A stretch of 64,000 bases of DNA, taken from the NCBI GenBank assembly GCA_030248295.1, contig JASANH010001563.1, positions 186,001 through 250,000 on the forward strand, in the 5' to 3' direction. This stretch comes from Mesodorylaimus sp. YZB2_4 (taxonomy: Eukaryota; Nematoda; Enoplea; Dorylaimida; Dorylaimidae). Below the pieces are notes generated by a model that saw only the letters and a program-made list of their open reading frames with translations, was not told the DNA's origin and did no database searches. Below, piece by piece: positions 1 to 11,525 of the stretch. Made by a program: the position numbers and the translations under genes. Each line of letters starts with the position of its first letter. Within the stretch, counting starts at the first letter, position 1.

Positions 1-1924
1 TTTTGCTGACCAAAAATTAGTTTTTCCAAGCTTCGAAGCTCCCCATCGTACGCAGCGAGCAAATTCTCGTAATTAGAAGCTAGTCGATACAAATAGCTGA
101 AAAAGATTGCAACGATGAATCAGAGGCCCAAAAACGAAGACAATCCAGAGGGATACTTACTTCAAGGGAGCACCGTATTCGAAGTTGATGGTCATATTGT
201 CCCGAAGACGGAGAGCCAGTTCGCCGTCGAGCAAATCCTAAGACAATAAAGGTGGACGGCTGCTGTTGCAAGAGTGCACTACTTCTTACTTGTCTCGATT
301 CGGCTTGCAGTAATTTTGCAGACTGCAGCGTTTTCTGCACGTTGTTGATCGCCTTGCTATAATCGGCGCAGGCCGATCGATAACTGTTGTCCACCACGTC
401 CAGCATCTTAGTATCGACGGATGATATGGCTTGAGACAGATCACGATTCTCCTTTATCCGATCCCTGAAAGTGATCAATTTACCTGAACTATCCAAAGCA
501 GATAAGCTTCTACGATCAGAGCCAGACATATGGCATGATATACAAAAAGAATTGGCGACTTACTCAAGTACTTTTACGATGGCCATGATTTCTGGTGGCA
601 CATCCGTCTCCTTCGGTGTCTTGACGCTGCAAAACTCACGCCAGTTAGATAACCATCACTTCATAGATGGAGCATATGACATGCCTACCTTTGGCCAGAT
701 CCCGCTACTTGAGTTCCCGACAAATTTACGTCGCCGCGTGCTCCTCCTAAACCAGTAACTGGAGCTGCTTGGGTCGACTGTGCCTGTAATTGAGGCTGTA
801 GTTGTTGGGGCTGTTGCTGCTGCTGCGGTTGACCAAAGCCTCCGAAGGTGGGCATTGTTGAAGCCACTGACGGTGTTGCGGCAGCGAAGGGAGACGCAAA
901 ACTAGCCAGTGGATTCTGCAATTGCGTTGTCGAAGTGGCTGCGGGTTGGGCTCCTAAAGCAGCAAGGAGTTTGCAAATCATCAAGGCATTCAGAACGACA
1001 AATAGTGACACTTTCTTGTTCCTTTGCAACCCCTAGTACAGAGCAAACGGACAGATGCATCAGCCAATATTCAGAAAACGGATCAAAGCTCGACCAGATA
1101 TCCTTTTGTTACTTCAGGGTTGGACTTATCCAGTTATATTTAAATGTAGCATATGCCATGGGTGGATTTGTACTTACATAAGGTCAATGCACCTTTCTCT
1201 AGTTCGAACAAGAAAAATTCATGGTTTCAGCTGTAATTTAGGTTATTGTTTAGCCAGTGGTCCAGGATCAACTAATCCTGATCACGTCTGTGCCGCTGAT
1301 TTGAGATCGTAGTTTAGTCCCCACATAGAACGAGGCTGCAATACACTCGAATACACTACAGTAGTCCTAAAGGCGCATTTATAGTCGACAAAATTTCTAC
1401 TCCTACCCCTAGGGTAGGTGTAATGGCCATATACTTAAGCGTATGCTATTACACCGGCCCTAGGGGTAGGAGTAGAAATATTGTCGACTATAAATGCGCC
1501 TTGAGCGAGTATTCTGACCCAAACGTGCAGGTTGCCTGCAAGAAACTTTCGAGTAACCCTCAAGTTGTGTCTAATAAATTAGATTTTTGCGCTGGTACTC
1601 AAGGCTCGCTTTGTTCGGAGAATTGATAGAAAAATCCAGTTCTCCACCATGTTGTCTGAAAGTGAAGACCACAAGCTAACGTGAAACATGAAAGGTTTTA
1701 AAAAACCTATTATGTTTCACGTTTCATGTTTCGCGGTTTTAGGCATATTCTACTATCCGGTGAATCCGGCCGGATAATTGGCTAGGACTAATTATTCGGA
1801 CGTATTCGATGAAAGGGCCTCTCGTGGACGAGATCTCGAGGAGCTTACCGAAATTCCAACTGGTCGATAGTCCGCTTGGAGTTGTACTGGCGGCTGGAAA
1901 TGGCGATGTTCCAAATAAACTCAT
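1..1924 (-). CDS. NUP58: Nucleoporin Nup58/p45, C-terminal part missing at window edge
   Basis: This is a central-channel FG nucleoporin that forms the Nup62-Nup58-Nup54 complex. Exons read on the minus strand: 1924-1849, 953-689, 626-564, 464-290, 237-161 and 96-1 (open at the edge). The protein starts MSLFGTSPFP and continues through a Gln/Pro-rich FG region (PTFGGFGQPQ). It then enters the coiled-coil region (DVPPEIMAIVKVLE, then ENRDLSQAISS, then LALRLRDN and FEYGAPLK), whose order and spacing match animal Nup58. The start is the only ATG giving an FG N-terminus, and all junctions keep frame. Intron 1 is unusually long (954-1848) and carries a large palindrome. The downstream C-terminal FG repeats lie outside the window. 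An open stretch at 465-536 looks like an upstream start (MSGSDRR) but is intron. I am confident of the family from the coiled-coil match. Confidence 0.85.
1370..1502. repeat. 133-bp near-perfect palindrome (MITE-like) in NUP58 intron 1
   Basis: The left arm begins AAGGCGCATTTATAGTCGAC and the right arm ends with its reverse complement. The arms are about 64 nt with only a handful of mismatches, around a TTAA centre near 1434-1437. The structure would fold into one long hairpin. It lies inside an intron and has no coding content. It may be a tiny foldback or MITE-type element; no clear target-site duplication was resolved. Confidence 0.8.
1679..1722. repeat. 44-bp inverted repeat in NUP58 intron 1
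   Basis: ACGTGAAACATGAAAGG at 1679 is mirrored by the inverted copy ending ATGTTTCACGT at 1722, with an A/T-rich loop. It is separate from the larger palindrome upstream in the same intron. No function can be read from it. Confidence 0.6.
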
Positions 1925-2150
1925 TTTTACGATTTGATTGCGGTTTTCCTTCTTTCTCTTGCCTTCCCAAAAATTCAAACAATCAGCCAGACGACGGAGC
2001 GTCGTGACCATTGCAAGTAAGTAGTCCTCACTTTTTAAATTTCAGTGGGTGGGAATTACTCGTCCTGCTTAGTTTGGATTTGTTCTGCTCCTGTCACCGT
2101 TTGTGGTCCGTTGCAGCCAGTCAGCAGCAGGACCATGATCAGTGTCGGAT
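1925..2150. promoter_or_regulatory. Divergent NUP58/TMEM19 intergenic region
   Basis: Only 226 bp separate the two start codons, which point away from each other, so both promoters must lie here or overlap the first exons. I see no convincing TATA box or other named site. Confidence 0.5.
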
Positions 2151-3670
2151 ATGAATCGGTCGGAAATCGGTTGGCCTCTTCGATTGTTCCTCATTTTGGT
2201 GTGCGTCGCTGGGTGCACTGGCCTGTTCCAGGTCGTGATATTTCTGTGGGATGGTAAGCATTATGAAAACATTAAAACTGCTTGAAATAATGTGCAATCA
2301 TATGTTCCAGGGACGTTACACGTGTCCCGATTGCGGATATGCCTGGCCGTAGGACTGCCGATGGTGATCGCCAGGCGGGCATATAATAAGAGGAGCCTCG
2401 ATTTGGGTGGTTCAGTGGCAAGTGAGTCCGTTTTGCCCGTGGGGCTTTGTTCGCTTCTAATAATTTCGATTTTAGGCGTGATTGTGGGCGCTGTGATCAC
2501 ATTGCACAGCTACGCACACATGTGTTCCATGATGGCCTTCTTCTATACTTCGTCTCGATTGACCAATTTTCGTCAGAATCGCAAACGAGCCCTCGAAGCT
2601 GATTCGAAGGAAGGTAAAGCGGACAGTCGCAGGCGTATGACGAGCATGCACAGCCTACGTTGGTCTCAGGAGGGCAACGAACATGGAAGCAAGTATTATG
2701 TAACGGTGGTCCGGCCGTGCTCTTCGCCCTGGTCTCCTTGATCGACCCGTCGGTGCATGTTCTGGGCATGGAAAGACGGTTGCGGTTGCGACGGCGAGGA
2801 GGCTTCGATGTGGCAGCCTGGCACGATTTAGCCATGCTTGGCTCCATAGCCAGTGCTGCCGGCGATACCTGGGCGTCCGAAGTTGGCAGCGTCGTTGGTG
2901 GCCAGGAGCCGAGGTTGATTACGAATTTCAAGAAAGTTCCCAGAGGTGAGTATTTTATAGATCGGAGTACCCTTATTTATTTGAATGTGGCCTGTGAGGC
3001 TTCCTCAGACCAAGCCTAGTGAGTCCAACCCGTCGTGTTGATGTATCACCAGTCTTCGACGACTGGAGTCAAAGATTGGTCTTCTAGCGATCAATTTTTC
3101 TGCAGAAGCGTAAGCTCCCTTTGCCATATTCCAGGCATTGGCTTAGGAGACCACCCAGTGGGCCCTGACCGTACCACTCTCTCATCTCACCATATCAATC
3201 TATCCGCCTTGTATTTTGATTTCAGGGACAAATGGAGCAGTGTCTCTCGTCGGCACAGTGTGCAGTGTGGCCGGTGGAACAGTCGTCGGTATTGCTTATT
3301 GGCTCTCACTTTCACTGCTCGCATCTGATCAGTCATTAGATTCGATGTACTGGTATCCAGTGCCGCAGTGGGTATTTATTGTCGTGTGTGCACTGTGTGG
3401 TGGTTTGGGGTCGTTGATAGACTCGTTGCTCGGTGCTATGTTCCAGTATTCAGGTACGCGTCGTCATTGTTTCCTGCCTGTCTTTATAAGCACATTTTTT
3501 CAGGCTTTGACACTAAGTTGTCTTGTATTGTGGAAGAACCGGGGCCGAACGTACGTCGAATTTCTGGAAGAGCCTGGTTAGACAACAACAGTGTCAACTT
3601 GTTAAGTGCCTTCTCGATGGCCCTCATGACACCAATGTTAGCCGAAAGAGTTTGTTGGTCATTGCTGTGA
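2151..3670 (+). CDS. TMEM19: TMEM19 (DUF92 family membrane protein)
   Basis: This is a multi-pass membrane protein of the DUF92/TMEM19 family; the plant relative VTE6 is a phytyl-phosphate kinase, while the animal role is poorly defined. Six exons: 2151-2253, 2311-2421, 2476-2613, 2670-2945, 3226-3453 and 3504-3670. They sum to 341 codons (340 residues), close to the vertebrate length. The start MNRSEIGW was chosen because this frame gives a hydrophobic first helix and splices in phase, whereas the earlier ATG at 2135 does not. Family signatures in order: KKRSLD-like NKRSLDLGG, YTSSRLT, QRTWKQVLCNGG, SAAGDTWASEVG, PRLITNFKKVPRG, GGLGSLIDSLLGA, LDNNSVNLLS. Its 3' end is 113 bp from the convergent PHLPP stop. 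Confidence 0.92.
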
Positions 3671-3783
3671 TATTTTGTCGGACACAGTGATATGTACACG
3701 AGTAAGGGGGACGTGTAGCTAGAGCTGTCTGCACTACATATGCAAGCTGTCGATCAATCGTGTAAAGCGTATGATTGCACGAG

Positions 3784-6700
3784 TCAGTCGCAGGCGCCGT
3801 TCACGTCTGGATCGCATATGACCACATTCTGCGGGCCAGTTCCGTCGATGTCGATATTGGCCACGATCAAGGTGGGGTATCGCCGTCCCTTGGGGGTTTG
3901 CAGTGTTGGCTCCGCTTCTCGCTCCCAACTGTTCGAGCACTGGATTTGGTCATCGGAGTGCGCCGAGAGCGGATATCCCCGCCAGGGCGATGGTGACTCG
4001 GATGTGAACAGGTCGCCGTCATCTTGACTGATCTTCTCGTAGACGGGTTGTCGTTTATTGGTGGTCCGATTGATGAGCGAAGATGGTGTCTCGTAGACGG
4101 ACAGGCAGAAGTCAGCCGAGTCGTTTTCTTCTGCTGTGCTCGAGCAGATCGGGCAAACACTGCCCTTCTCATCGTTCAGGCGAGCACTGGACTGACCCAG
4201 AATGGCGATCTTGGCCACGTGCGCGTGCGGAGATGCATGGGTTCGCTCTGTCCGGCTAGGCTCGTCCGCGCTGCTCAGTTTGGCCAGTATGAGCTGCCTG
4301 GCTTGTTGGAATCTCAGTTTGGCATCTTGTAAAGCTTCCTTATCGTCAATGCGCCATCTGGGCACGCCAGTCTCGTCACCGGGCTCCTGCGGCGGGCATT
4401 GGACTGGGTGGTCGGGCGAGACGGCGCTGGATTTGCCCAGTCCACTACTGCAACTACTGGTGGCACTCCGAGGAGAGGAGGCCTTGTCCTCCGTCCTCGC
4501 CGTCTCGTCGCCGTTGCCCACAATGGAGCGTTGTTGGAAGGCGTTGAGAGTGGCGTAGCCTCCCTCGTCCTCGAACGGCACCAGCTCGTCCAAGTCCAGC
4601 ACGACGGGTCTGGGCGCGTTGGCCATTTCGGATGATTGGTAGCCGTCGTCCAAGTACGGTCTGGAGTGATGTTCGGCCACTGTGGAGAGAGAGATTGTCG
4701 AGCAATGGGCCTCGTCCTGGTCGTGCACCAGGGTGGCCACCGAGTACAGACTCTCGGGCCCATCCACACTGAACGCATCGCTGCTACCCGCCTCCTGCAT
4801 AAGTTGCTTGAGTTGTTTTTTGTACTCGAAGTAGTAGTTGGGAGGCTCGCGAATAAACTTGGCATCGCGGGGTTCGCTCTTCACATCCTCGTCAGATGTC
4901 AGAGAGTACTCGTCCGAGTCGACCACGTTCACGGCGGACATGACCAGGCCCATACCCGGCCTCTTTTTGTTCAGTGTGGAAGGCGGGGCCAAGGGCGAAC
5001 TGCGGCTCATCGTGTCCGTGTCGCACGAAGCTGTGTTCAGGAGAAACCGTACAACCAGAATGCTCAGGTTTTCCTTGAAACCATAGCTTTGGGCCACGTC
5101 CTGAAACGAGGCGATGTGTTGGAGACGAGCGCGGAGACATCCTACGCGGGCTCACCTGCAAGTGCTTGGCTGCGAGGATTGGGTTGGATAGACGTCGAAT
5201 GCGCCTGACGGCCTCCGTCTCGCTCATCACTTCCCAAAGGCCTCGACTGGCAATGATCATAAACTCGTCGCTTGGCTGCAACTGGACACTGGTCGTGTGT
5301 GGATCAGGGATGACGGCCGGATAAAGGAAGTTGCATCCGAGTAGACGAGAACACGGCGTGATTCCATTTACTTCATTCTCCTGAAACCAGTCATTTCAAG
5401 TTTCCAAAGCAGATTGGTGGATTGCACTGACCTCAGTCACTATGGCTCCAGCTTTCTTGATCCTGTCCATTTCCTCCACTGAGGCGTCCTCGACGAGGAA
5501 TCGTCTGGTGAGTGGGTATGCCTTGCCTTTCCTGCACAGCACGGCCTCTGTGTGGCCACAGTTTGCCACCCTCAACGTGTATTTGGTCCGTTTCTTCTCA
5601 TCTTCTTGCCTCGGCTGGCTGGTCTCGATGTGGCAGAGGGTGCAGCTGGCACCCATCTTCTGTCCTCCCGTCTGCAGGCCTTGGTGGGCCTTGAGCAGGG
5701 TGTACTTCATGTACTCGTTCGAAGTGTGTTCATGGCTTCTCTCCGCTCGCACGATGTCTGGCAATTTTGCAGCCAGGTGCTGGGGTAGCTCGTTGTTGAG
5801 GCCACCATCGATGATGCCGAACAAGGCCCCCGGTTTGCCGTTCTCAATGGTGAAGGAGGGAGAGCGTATCTGGCTCACGCATAGTTTATTCCTCTCTCCA
5901 GAGGTCTCACTGAAACCGGCCTGCCAAGGAGGCTTGTCGGGCGTTTGCCTGGGTGCCCTGGTCGTGCTCCCTTCGTCCGTCGTCTGGTGCATGGAAGTGG
6001 CTCGACTTTCTCGACTCATATCGATCAGTGACACCAATCGCTCTGATCTGAAAATAAAAGTTTGTTGAACAGGGTCGCACGATTTCCTACAGGACCTACC
6101 GGAACTGTTGGAAGGCCGATGTGTCCAGGCGCAGTCTCGGGTTGCAGGACACGTCCAAGTGCTTGAGTTGCGGAGACAGCAAATGTCTGACGTCGACAGT
6201 TTCAAGCTGGTTGCTACCGCAGTCCAAAACCTAAAACATCCCATCCTTACTCCTACGCACAGCAGACCTTCCTTCGAGCCCTACCTTGAGAGAGGGGGCG
6301 CGAGAAAAGTCGGGCAATGAAACCAGACGATTCGAGTGAGCTCTAAGGACGACCAAGTTGGGTGCACAGGCGAGGGAAGGTGGCAAACAGCGGAGTCTGT
6401 TCCCAGATACGTTGACCGATTCGAGTAGCTGCAGTTTCTCCACGCAGCTACAAGGACAGGCTATTGGACAAAGATGAATGAAGCACATAAAACTGCTCAC
6501 CCGTCTTCGATATTTTTAATGGAATTGTAAGCTAGGTCCAGGACGCGCAGTCGACGATACCCAGCAATGATGGGCAAGGCATCATCGGCCAGTCGGTTGC
6601 AGGCTATGTACAACTGTTGGACCTTATTGAGGTCCAGAAAGGGATTCAGGGGCGGCAAGCTGACCAGCAGATTTTCAGATAGATTAAGAACGCGAAGCCT

Positions 6701-9700
6701 AAAAAGCAGCCATGACATCACTGCTCGGTCAAAGACTCTTCTAGCTCACTTGTGGGCTGAAGCCAAAAACTCGGGTGGCAAATGACTGAGTTTGTTGTGA
6801 TGCAGGTCCAGTAGCTCGATAAAACAGTTCTCCACTTGACTGGGCAGGCTGGCGATGTTGTTGTGGTGCAGGATTAGCGTCTTTAGACTGCTCACGCTGG
6901 TGAAAATCCTAAGAGGAATTTGTGAGGAGGATCTCGAGGCTGATCTGGAATTTGTATCTTACCTGCAAGGCAACGAGACGAGGCGGTTATGCGAGGCCAC
7001 GATCTTCTCGATTTTGGTCAGTTCAGTCAGCCACTCGGGTAGCTTGTTCAAGTCATTGCTGGGGGGGCGGGAAATTAATATCACTCTAATGATAAGTCAT
7101 GAATGGGACTGTACTTACTGGGAAACATCGAACACCTTTAACTGTTTGGGGACAGGCATGATCACCAGGTTTCGTAAGTCTGAAAGAATCTAGGTTAGGC
7201 CTTGACAAGGCAGTTATTGACAATCCTTACTGTTCTTTGCAGCGTACAGGGAAGTCAGTGCCGAGCCATTCAGCTGCAAGTCGTACAGACTACACCTCTG
7301 GCAGTAGATCACCTGAAATGATAGTTTTCGAGTCATCCCACATCACGAACGGAATCGGAATTCGTGTGCATGAATTCTGATTCCGATCACATGGATCCCC
7401 GAAGTCATCATCAGTAGGGACGCACCTGTAATGACGGCAAGCTCTTCAAGTCGAGCGAGGTGACGTATCGATTGTCTCTGATGTCCAAATGAGTCAGCAA
7501 GGGCAGCAGGCCGACCTGTATGGTGCTGATGGCGTTCTGCACCAACTTGCATCGTCTCGAATCGACCTATGCCGTAAGTAATGCGATTTAGAGAAGCACG
7601 ATGTTAGTTACGATCACTCACCTTTCTTATGAAGGGTGCATTCACGAACAAGGGTTCCTCGACGAACCTTTCGACCTCGTTCCCGCTCAGTACCCATTGC
7701 TCCAAGGACTTCAGTCTCGCCAAGATCTCGGGTATTTTGGAGAATCGATTGAAACTCAAGTCCAAATTGGAAAGTGCTTCGCACTCGACCAGTTCGCATG
7801 GAAGTCTCGAAAGCCAGTTATTTTGCAGTGCCAACGTTTGTAAGCTGAAAAGGATGACACTTTTTGAATTCGAGACCGCTCTGAATAAAAAACTGAACGA
7901 TGGAAAAATTGACAGTGCGTGCGGCCTAGTTATGCGAGTGTCTATTATCTAATAGAGCACGCCCCGATTACTCTCTACTCGCTAGCGCATTTGGGGCGGA
8001 ACTGGCAATTTGGAAATGTTGAAAGGTACTCGGACTTGGGCCTGGTCCTTCCTGATGGCCCGGGGAAGAAATGGTCTTTTTATGCTGGCATTTTTTGAGG
8101 GTGTGAGTGGTCAGTGACCCTGCACGGGCGCCGAACTCGGCTTGGCTAATCGACAGATGTATTGCAAGGTCGAAAAACTTTCGACAAATGCACTCGAGGC
8201 ACAATGCGAGGGTGTTATTGCACCTCGCCTATTCGAGGCATAAAGCGATTCGTAGTTTCCCTCCAAGGCCATCTCCCTCGGCCATTTCGAGAAAGTTACA
8301 CGGCGCGCAGTTAATTGGTGATGGTGGGCGGGGTAATTGGCACCCGTCGCCACTCACTTTCTCAACTTGCCGATGGCCGATGGCAGCTCGATCAGTTTGT
8401 TGCCGCTGAGAACGAGCTCAGTCAACGCGTTCAGATGAAAAAGAGAGGACGGGCACGACCGTAGATCGTTGTCTGCCAGGTTCAGGCTACGCAGAGATTC
8501 CAATCGCGGCAGATCGTCCAGCCAACCCACTGCGAACGAGTCCTGCAAAAAGAGCTATAATGCCATAACGACTGCATAAGGTGCGTTCTCAGCATACCTC
8601 GGTGGCTGGTCTGTGCTTCAAGCAGTTTCTCCTCAGGTTCAGTTGAGTCAGCAGCCTCTCGCTGCCCACGCAGAACACTTGTTCGGGCAGGTACTCCAGT
8701 TGCAGGTTACTCAAATCCGATACGGGCGGTACTTTGGCCGAGCCCTAAGATAGCACACAATGCGGCCCTTATCGCATACGTGTAATGCAAATCAGGGATA
8801 CCTACTTTCATGCACCGGCCGAGCCATGTGTTTAGATCGACCTAAAATCAAAGGCCGTAAATAAAAGCCAGCGCTCTCCTTTTGGGACTATTCATGCAGA
8901 ACAATATTTCGGGGCGACAATAGGCCTGCTAAGCCCGAAATAGTGATTGCTGTGTTTACAAGCTTCTTTTGGTGCAATTGGGGCCGACCGGTTTTCGTTG
9001 TACTTACCACTGAATCGAACGCCATGTAGAATGTCTGAACGGGCCGTCTCGGAGCGGCTACCGTAATTTTGATGCACCGTCCCCGACTCCTCAGATGAAT
9101 ATCCTCCACTTTGGCCCTGGACAAAGCGATCACATCCGGGGTGCCACTGCGGTCCAGACCTGCAAGTGCTCCTTGTGCTCGTAATGCCTGCATGCGGAAT
9201 GACCCAGTCGTACCTGGATAAAGCAGTAGACGGGCGCTGTTGAGTACGCAAAGTCGTTTGGTCCAGTGGTGGAACACGCGTCCCTTGCGCACATGACAAT
9301 AACTAGTCAAAGTCGATCGGCCAAATTCGTCGTTAATCACCGGGCGCCCTAGAAAAACGAATTAGCCCCGTGACGTCCCCCTGCTGACCCCGAGACCTCC
9401 TCGTCTTACCTGCTGAAAATTTGAGCAGAAAACACAAATCGAAGGAGTCTCCCGTTTCCTGCTGCCTTCTTGGCTCGTTGTGACCGATGGTGGTCAGGTA
9501 TCCGTTTTGGATGCGGAGGGGCTTGTCCAACGGGTCCAGCCTCCTGACAGTGTCTCCATTGAGGGTGGTGTGTAACTCGTTGTCGCCGATGCCCAGCTTC
9601 TCGCAGATCTGTCTGCACGTGGTGTCCAGAGTACAGGGCACGACGACCGAGGCCTTGTGGCGGCCACCGTTCCTGGGCAAGGTCTCCTTGGGGCTGGGCT

Positions 9701-9983
9701 CGTAGACTCGTATGAATCCGTGGGATGGGTCGGCGTTGAGCCACGCTTCCTTTTCGTTGCGGGTGAACGGCTTGAATTTGATAACGGTGGCGGGCATGGG
9801 AGGCGAGCCGGGCGAATGAAGCTTGTACGGCATAAGCACGGTGAGCGGGGCTCGTCGAACGGAGGCCATATTCGGCCTGTGGTTGACACAGGTGATGACG
9901 TTGGATGGCGAGCAGGCGTGCTCGTACGTGTCGCTCGGGGGCTGCTCATGCCCATCCACTTTCTTAGCGTCGGCCTTTTTCAT
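3784..9983 (-). CDS. PHLPP: PH domain and leucine-rich repeat protein phosphatase
   Basis: This is the PP2C-family phosphatase that dephosphorylates Akt and PKC hydrophobic motifs at membranes and in cytosol. Domain order on the minus strand: an N-terminal Ras-association-like module (about 9830-9410; FIRVYEPSP, TTLNGDTVRRL); a PH domain (about 9345-9010; KGRVFHHWTKRLCVLN, FYMAFDSV); about twenty leucine-rich repeats over many small exons (about 8760-6060); a PP2C domain (about 6000-5000; GALFGIIDGGLN, GGQKMGASCTLCHIE, FMIIASRGLWE, SYGFKENLS); and a long Ser-rich tail of over 400 residues ending GACD. Human PHLPPs end in a PDZ ligand (DTPL type), which is not seen here. The start MKKADAKK (9983) is the best ATG in the first exon, but an upstream non-coding or coding exon cannot be excluded. 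Two PP2C metal-site aspartates look replaced by glutamate. Confidence 0.9.
7351..7384. repeat. Short hairpin in a PHLPP intron
   Basis: GGAATCGGAATTC is followed after 8 nt by GAATTCTGATTCC, so the arms pair at 12 of 13 positions. It lies in an intron between two leucine-rich-repeat exons. No known signal matches. Confidence 0.55.
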
Positions 9984-10401
9984 GGCGGAACGAGAAGTGA
10001 GTGAATATTTCTGGAAACCGAGTTTGGCCGAGGAGGGAGTACGAGTGCTGGGCTCTCGTTCACTCGCAGCCCGGGCTGGTTTGGCCTTCGCTTTGACGAA
10101 ATGTCGGACAAGGCGTAGTCGAATCCTTTTGTGCTGTCGAGGCCGAATATGGAGTGGGAATGGGCCAGTTATTATGGCAATGCGCGCATGGGAACACGGA
10201 CGCCCTAATAACACCCTGCGCGTCTTCGACCGGCCTCCGTTTCGTTTGCATCATTCCGGTTGACTCAGAATTTGTCCCCTCCGTTCCTCGCACCGCTTGT
10301 CTACTTCCGTGTCCAGCTAGCACACACACCAACTACACATTAGGATACACAAAGACATTGTTTCCACACGGTTACTGGCTCAGGAATGCACTATAATCAT
10401 G

Positions 10402-10635
10402 TCACACCATCTTCCTGTTCACATTGCGCAGTCTCTCTTCCCGCCGCTTCTCCTCTCCGTTCATGGCGTTCTTCGTGATGCGCCTGGTGTCACCCTCAGG
10501 CCGGGGCTTCTTGTGCTCGACCTGCTCCAACTTGGATCGCTGCTTGCCCGAACCACCGCCAGCCGTCACTTCGCCCACATCCAACTCACCGTGCGCCAAT
10601 TCTTCGGCTAGTTGCTCGGCATTCGACGAACTCAT
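10402..10635 (-). CDS. Small charged protein, unknown
   Basis: A single uninterrupted frame of 77 residues starting MSSSNAEQLAEELAHG and ending NVNRKMV. The N-terminal third is acidic, a GGGSG linker follows, and the C-terminal half is strongly basic and Arg/Lys/Glu-rich (RRITKNAMNGEEKRREERL). I do not recognise the family. Support for it being real: a well-placed TATA-like sequence on the same strand about 60 bp upstream, even composition without simple repeats, and its place in an otherwise empty gap between PHLPP and XBP1. It could instead be an upstream exon of a PHLPP transcript. Confidence 0.45.
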   Translation of the reverse strand: MSSSNAEQLAEELAHGELDVGEVTAGGGSGKQRSKLEQVEHKKPRPEGDTRRITKNAMNGEEKRREERLRNVNRKMV

Positions 10636-10694
10636 TACAACGAATAAAAATGGATAATCGATTGGAAAAAACCGATTCTTTTTGGATTGCACAG

Positions 10695-10701
10695 TTATAT
10701 A
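10695..10701 (-). promoter_or_regulatory. TATA-like box for the small gene
   Basis: TATATAA on the minus strand, about 60 bp upstream of the ATG at 10635. That spacing would allow a short leader of roughly 30 nt. Confidence 0.4.
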
Positions 10702-11221
10702 GTGGAAAGTAGCGAGTATAAATCAGAGAACGGGTTGCACAATTTTTAGTCTCTTCAAGCAAGACGCCTGCGAGGACGATTAGAAGTGCAAACAACTGCC
10801 AGCACGGCCCCCCAGCCTTGCCCTACTGTGGTCCAAACACGATCACGTTTACGAGCCTGTTTGAAGAGAATGTGTCGGAAAGCTGCTCGAGCATCGATCG
10901 ATACGGCTAGTGTCAGTCGTTCACGGCCCTACTACTAGCTTCCGCCCCATGCTACAACATACAATACCACCATGCATGCATACATGGTCCCAAGAGAGAG
11001 GCTGGTCATGAGACTGAAGCAGGAAATAGAGACTGACAGCGCAAGGCCCTGCGCATGGTACCAGCACATAGAAATATATACGTTGTGTAATTTTTTTCGA
11101 ATTACCGTAAATTTAATGATGGTGGGCGGGACAGAAGATTCCACTCATCTCTTGCGTCATCAAACAGGTGCTCCGAGTGTTCTTCACGCCCCTTGGGCTA
11201 GTCTAACCGATTGCATCAGTT

Positions 11222-11316
11222 TTCTGGAACCTTCCGAAGTGCCGTCATTCTTGTCGACGTGGAAGGCCCGCACCAATCAGAGCACGCGACGTGTCTTTCG
11301 GGCCCAGTCGGCCAAT
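11222..11316 (+). promoter_or_regulatory. XBP1 upstream region with HSE, UPRE-like and CCAAT sites
   Basis: TTCTGGAACCTTC at 11222-11234 is a perfect three-unit heat-shock element. GACGTGG at 11256-11262 and GACGTG at 11288-11293 match the core of the unfolded-protein response element bound by XBP1 and ATF6. CCAAT boxes lie at 11273-11277 and 11312-11316. All are 210-305 bp upstream of the XBP1 start codon. The rest of 10702-11525 shows no gene. Binding is inferred from motif match only. Confidence 0.45.
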
Positions 11317-11525
11317 CAGAATTCTCCACGCTGTCGGGCCAAGGGTGTGCGCGATGTGGGCGGGGCAGGTAGCACGACTGAAAACAGGAATCAGTATTCA
11401 ATAGTGATGAAACTGGAGTTTGTGATCGGTCGAAAAGTAAAATTTCGAGTGTTTCGTATGTAATCGTTTTATTTAAAAATAATAAAGGATAAGATCATTA
11501 AATTAAGTGCGGTTCACGGGGTGGA

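Noticed and set aside
480-536. MSGSDRR reading as an alternative NUP58 exon
   Set aside because: It is intron sequence read through in frame; the TTTCAG acceptor at 464 restores the conserved coiled-coil alignment.
4314-4865. 183-residue second frame over the PHLPP tail
   Set aside because: Alternative-frame shadow of the Ser-rich PHLPP C-terminal exon, which is supported by the upstream junction.
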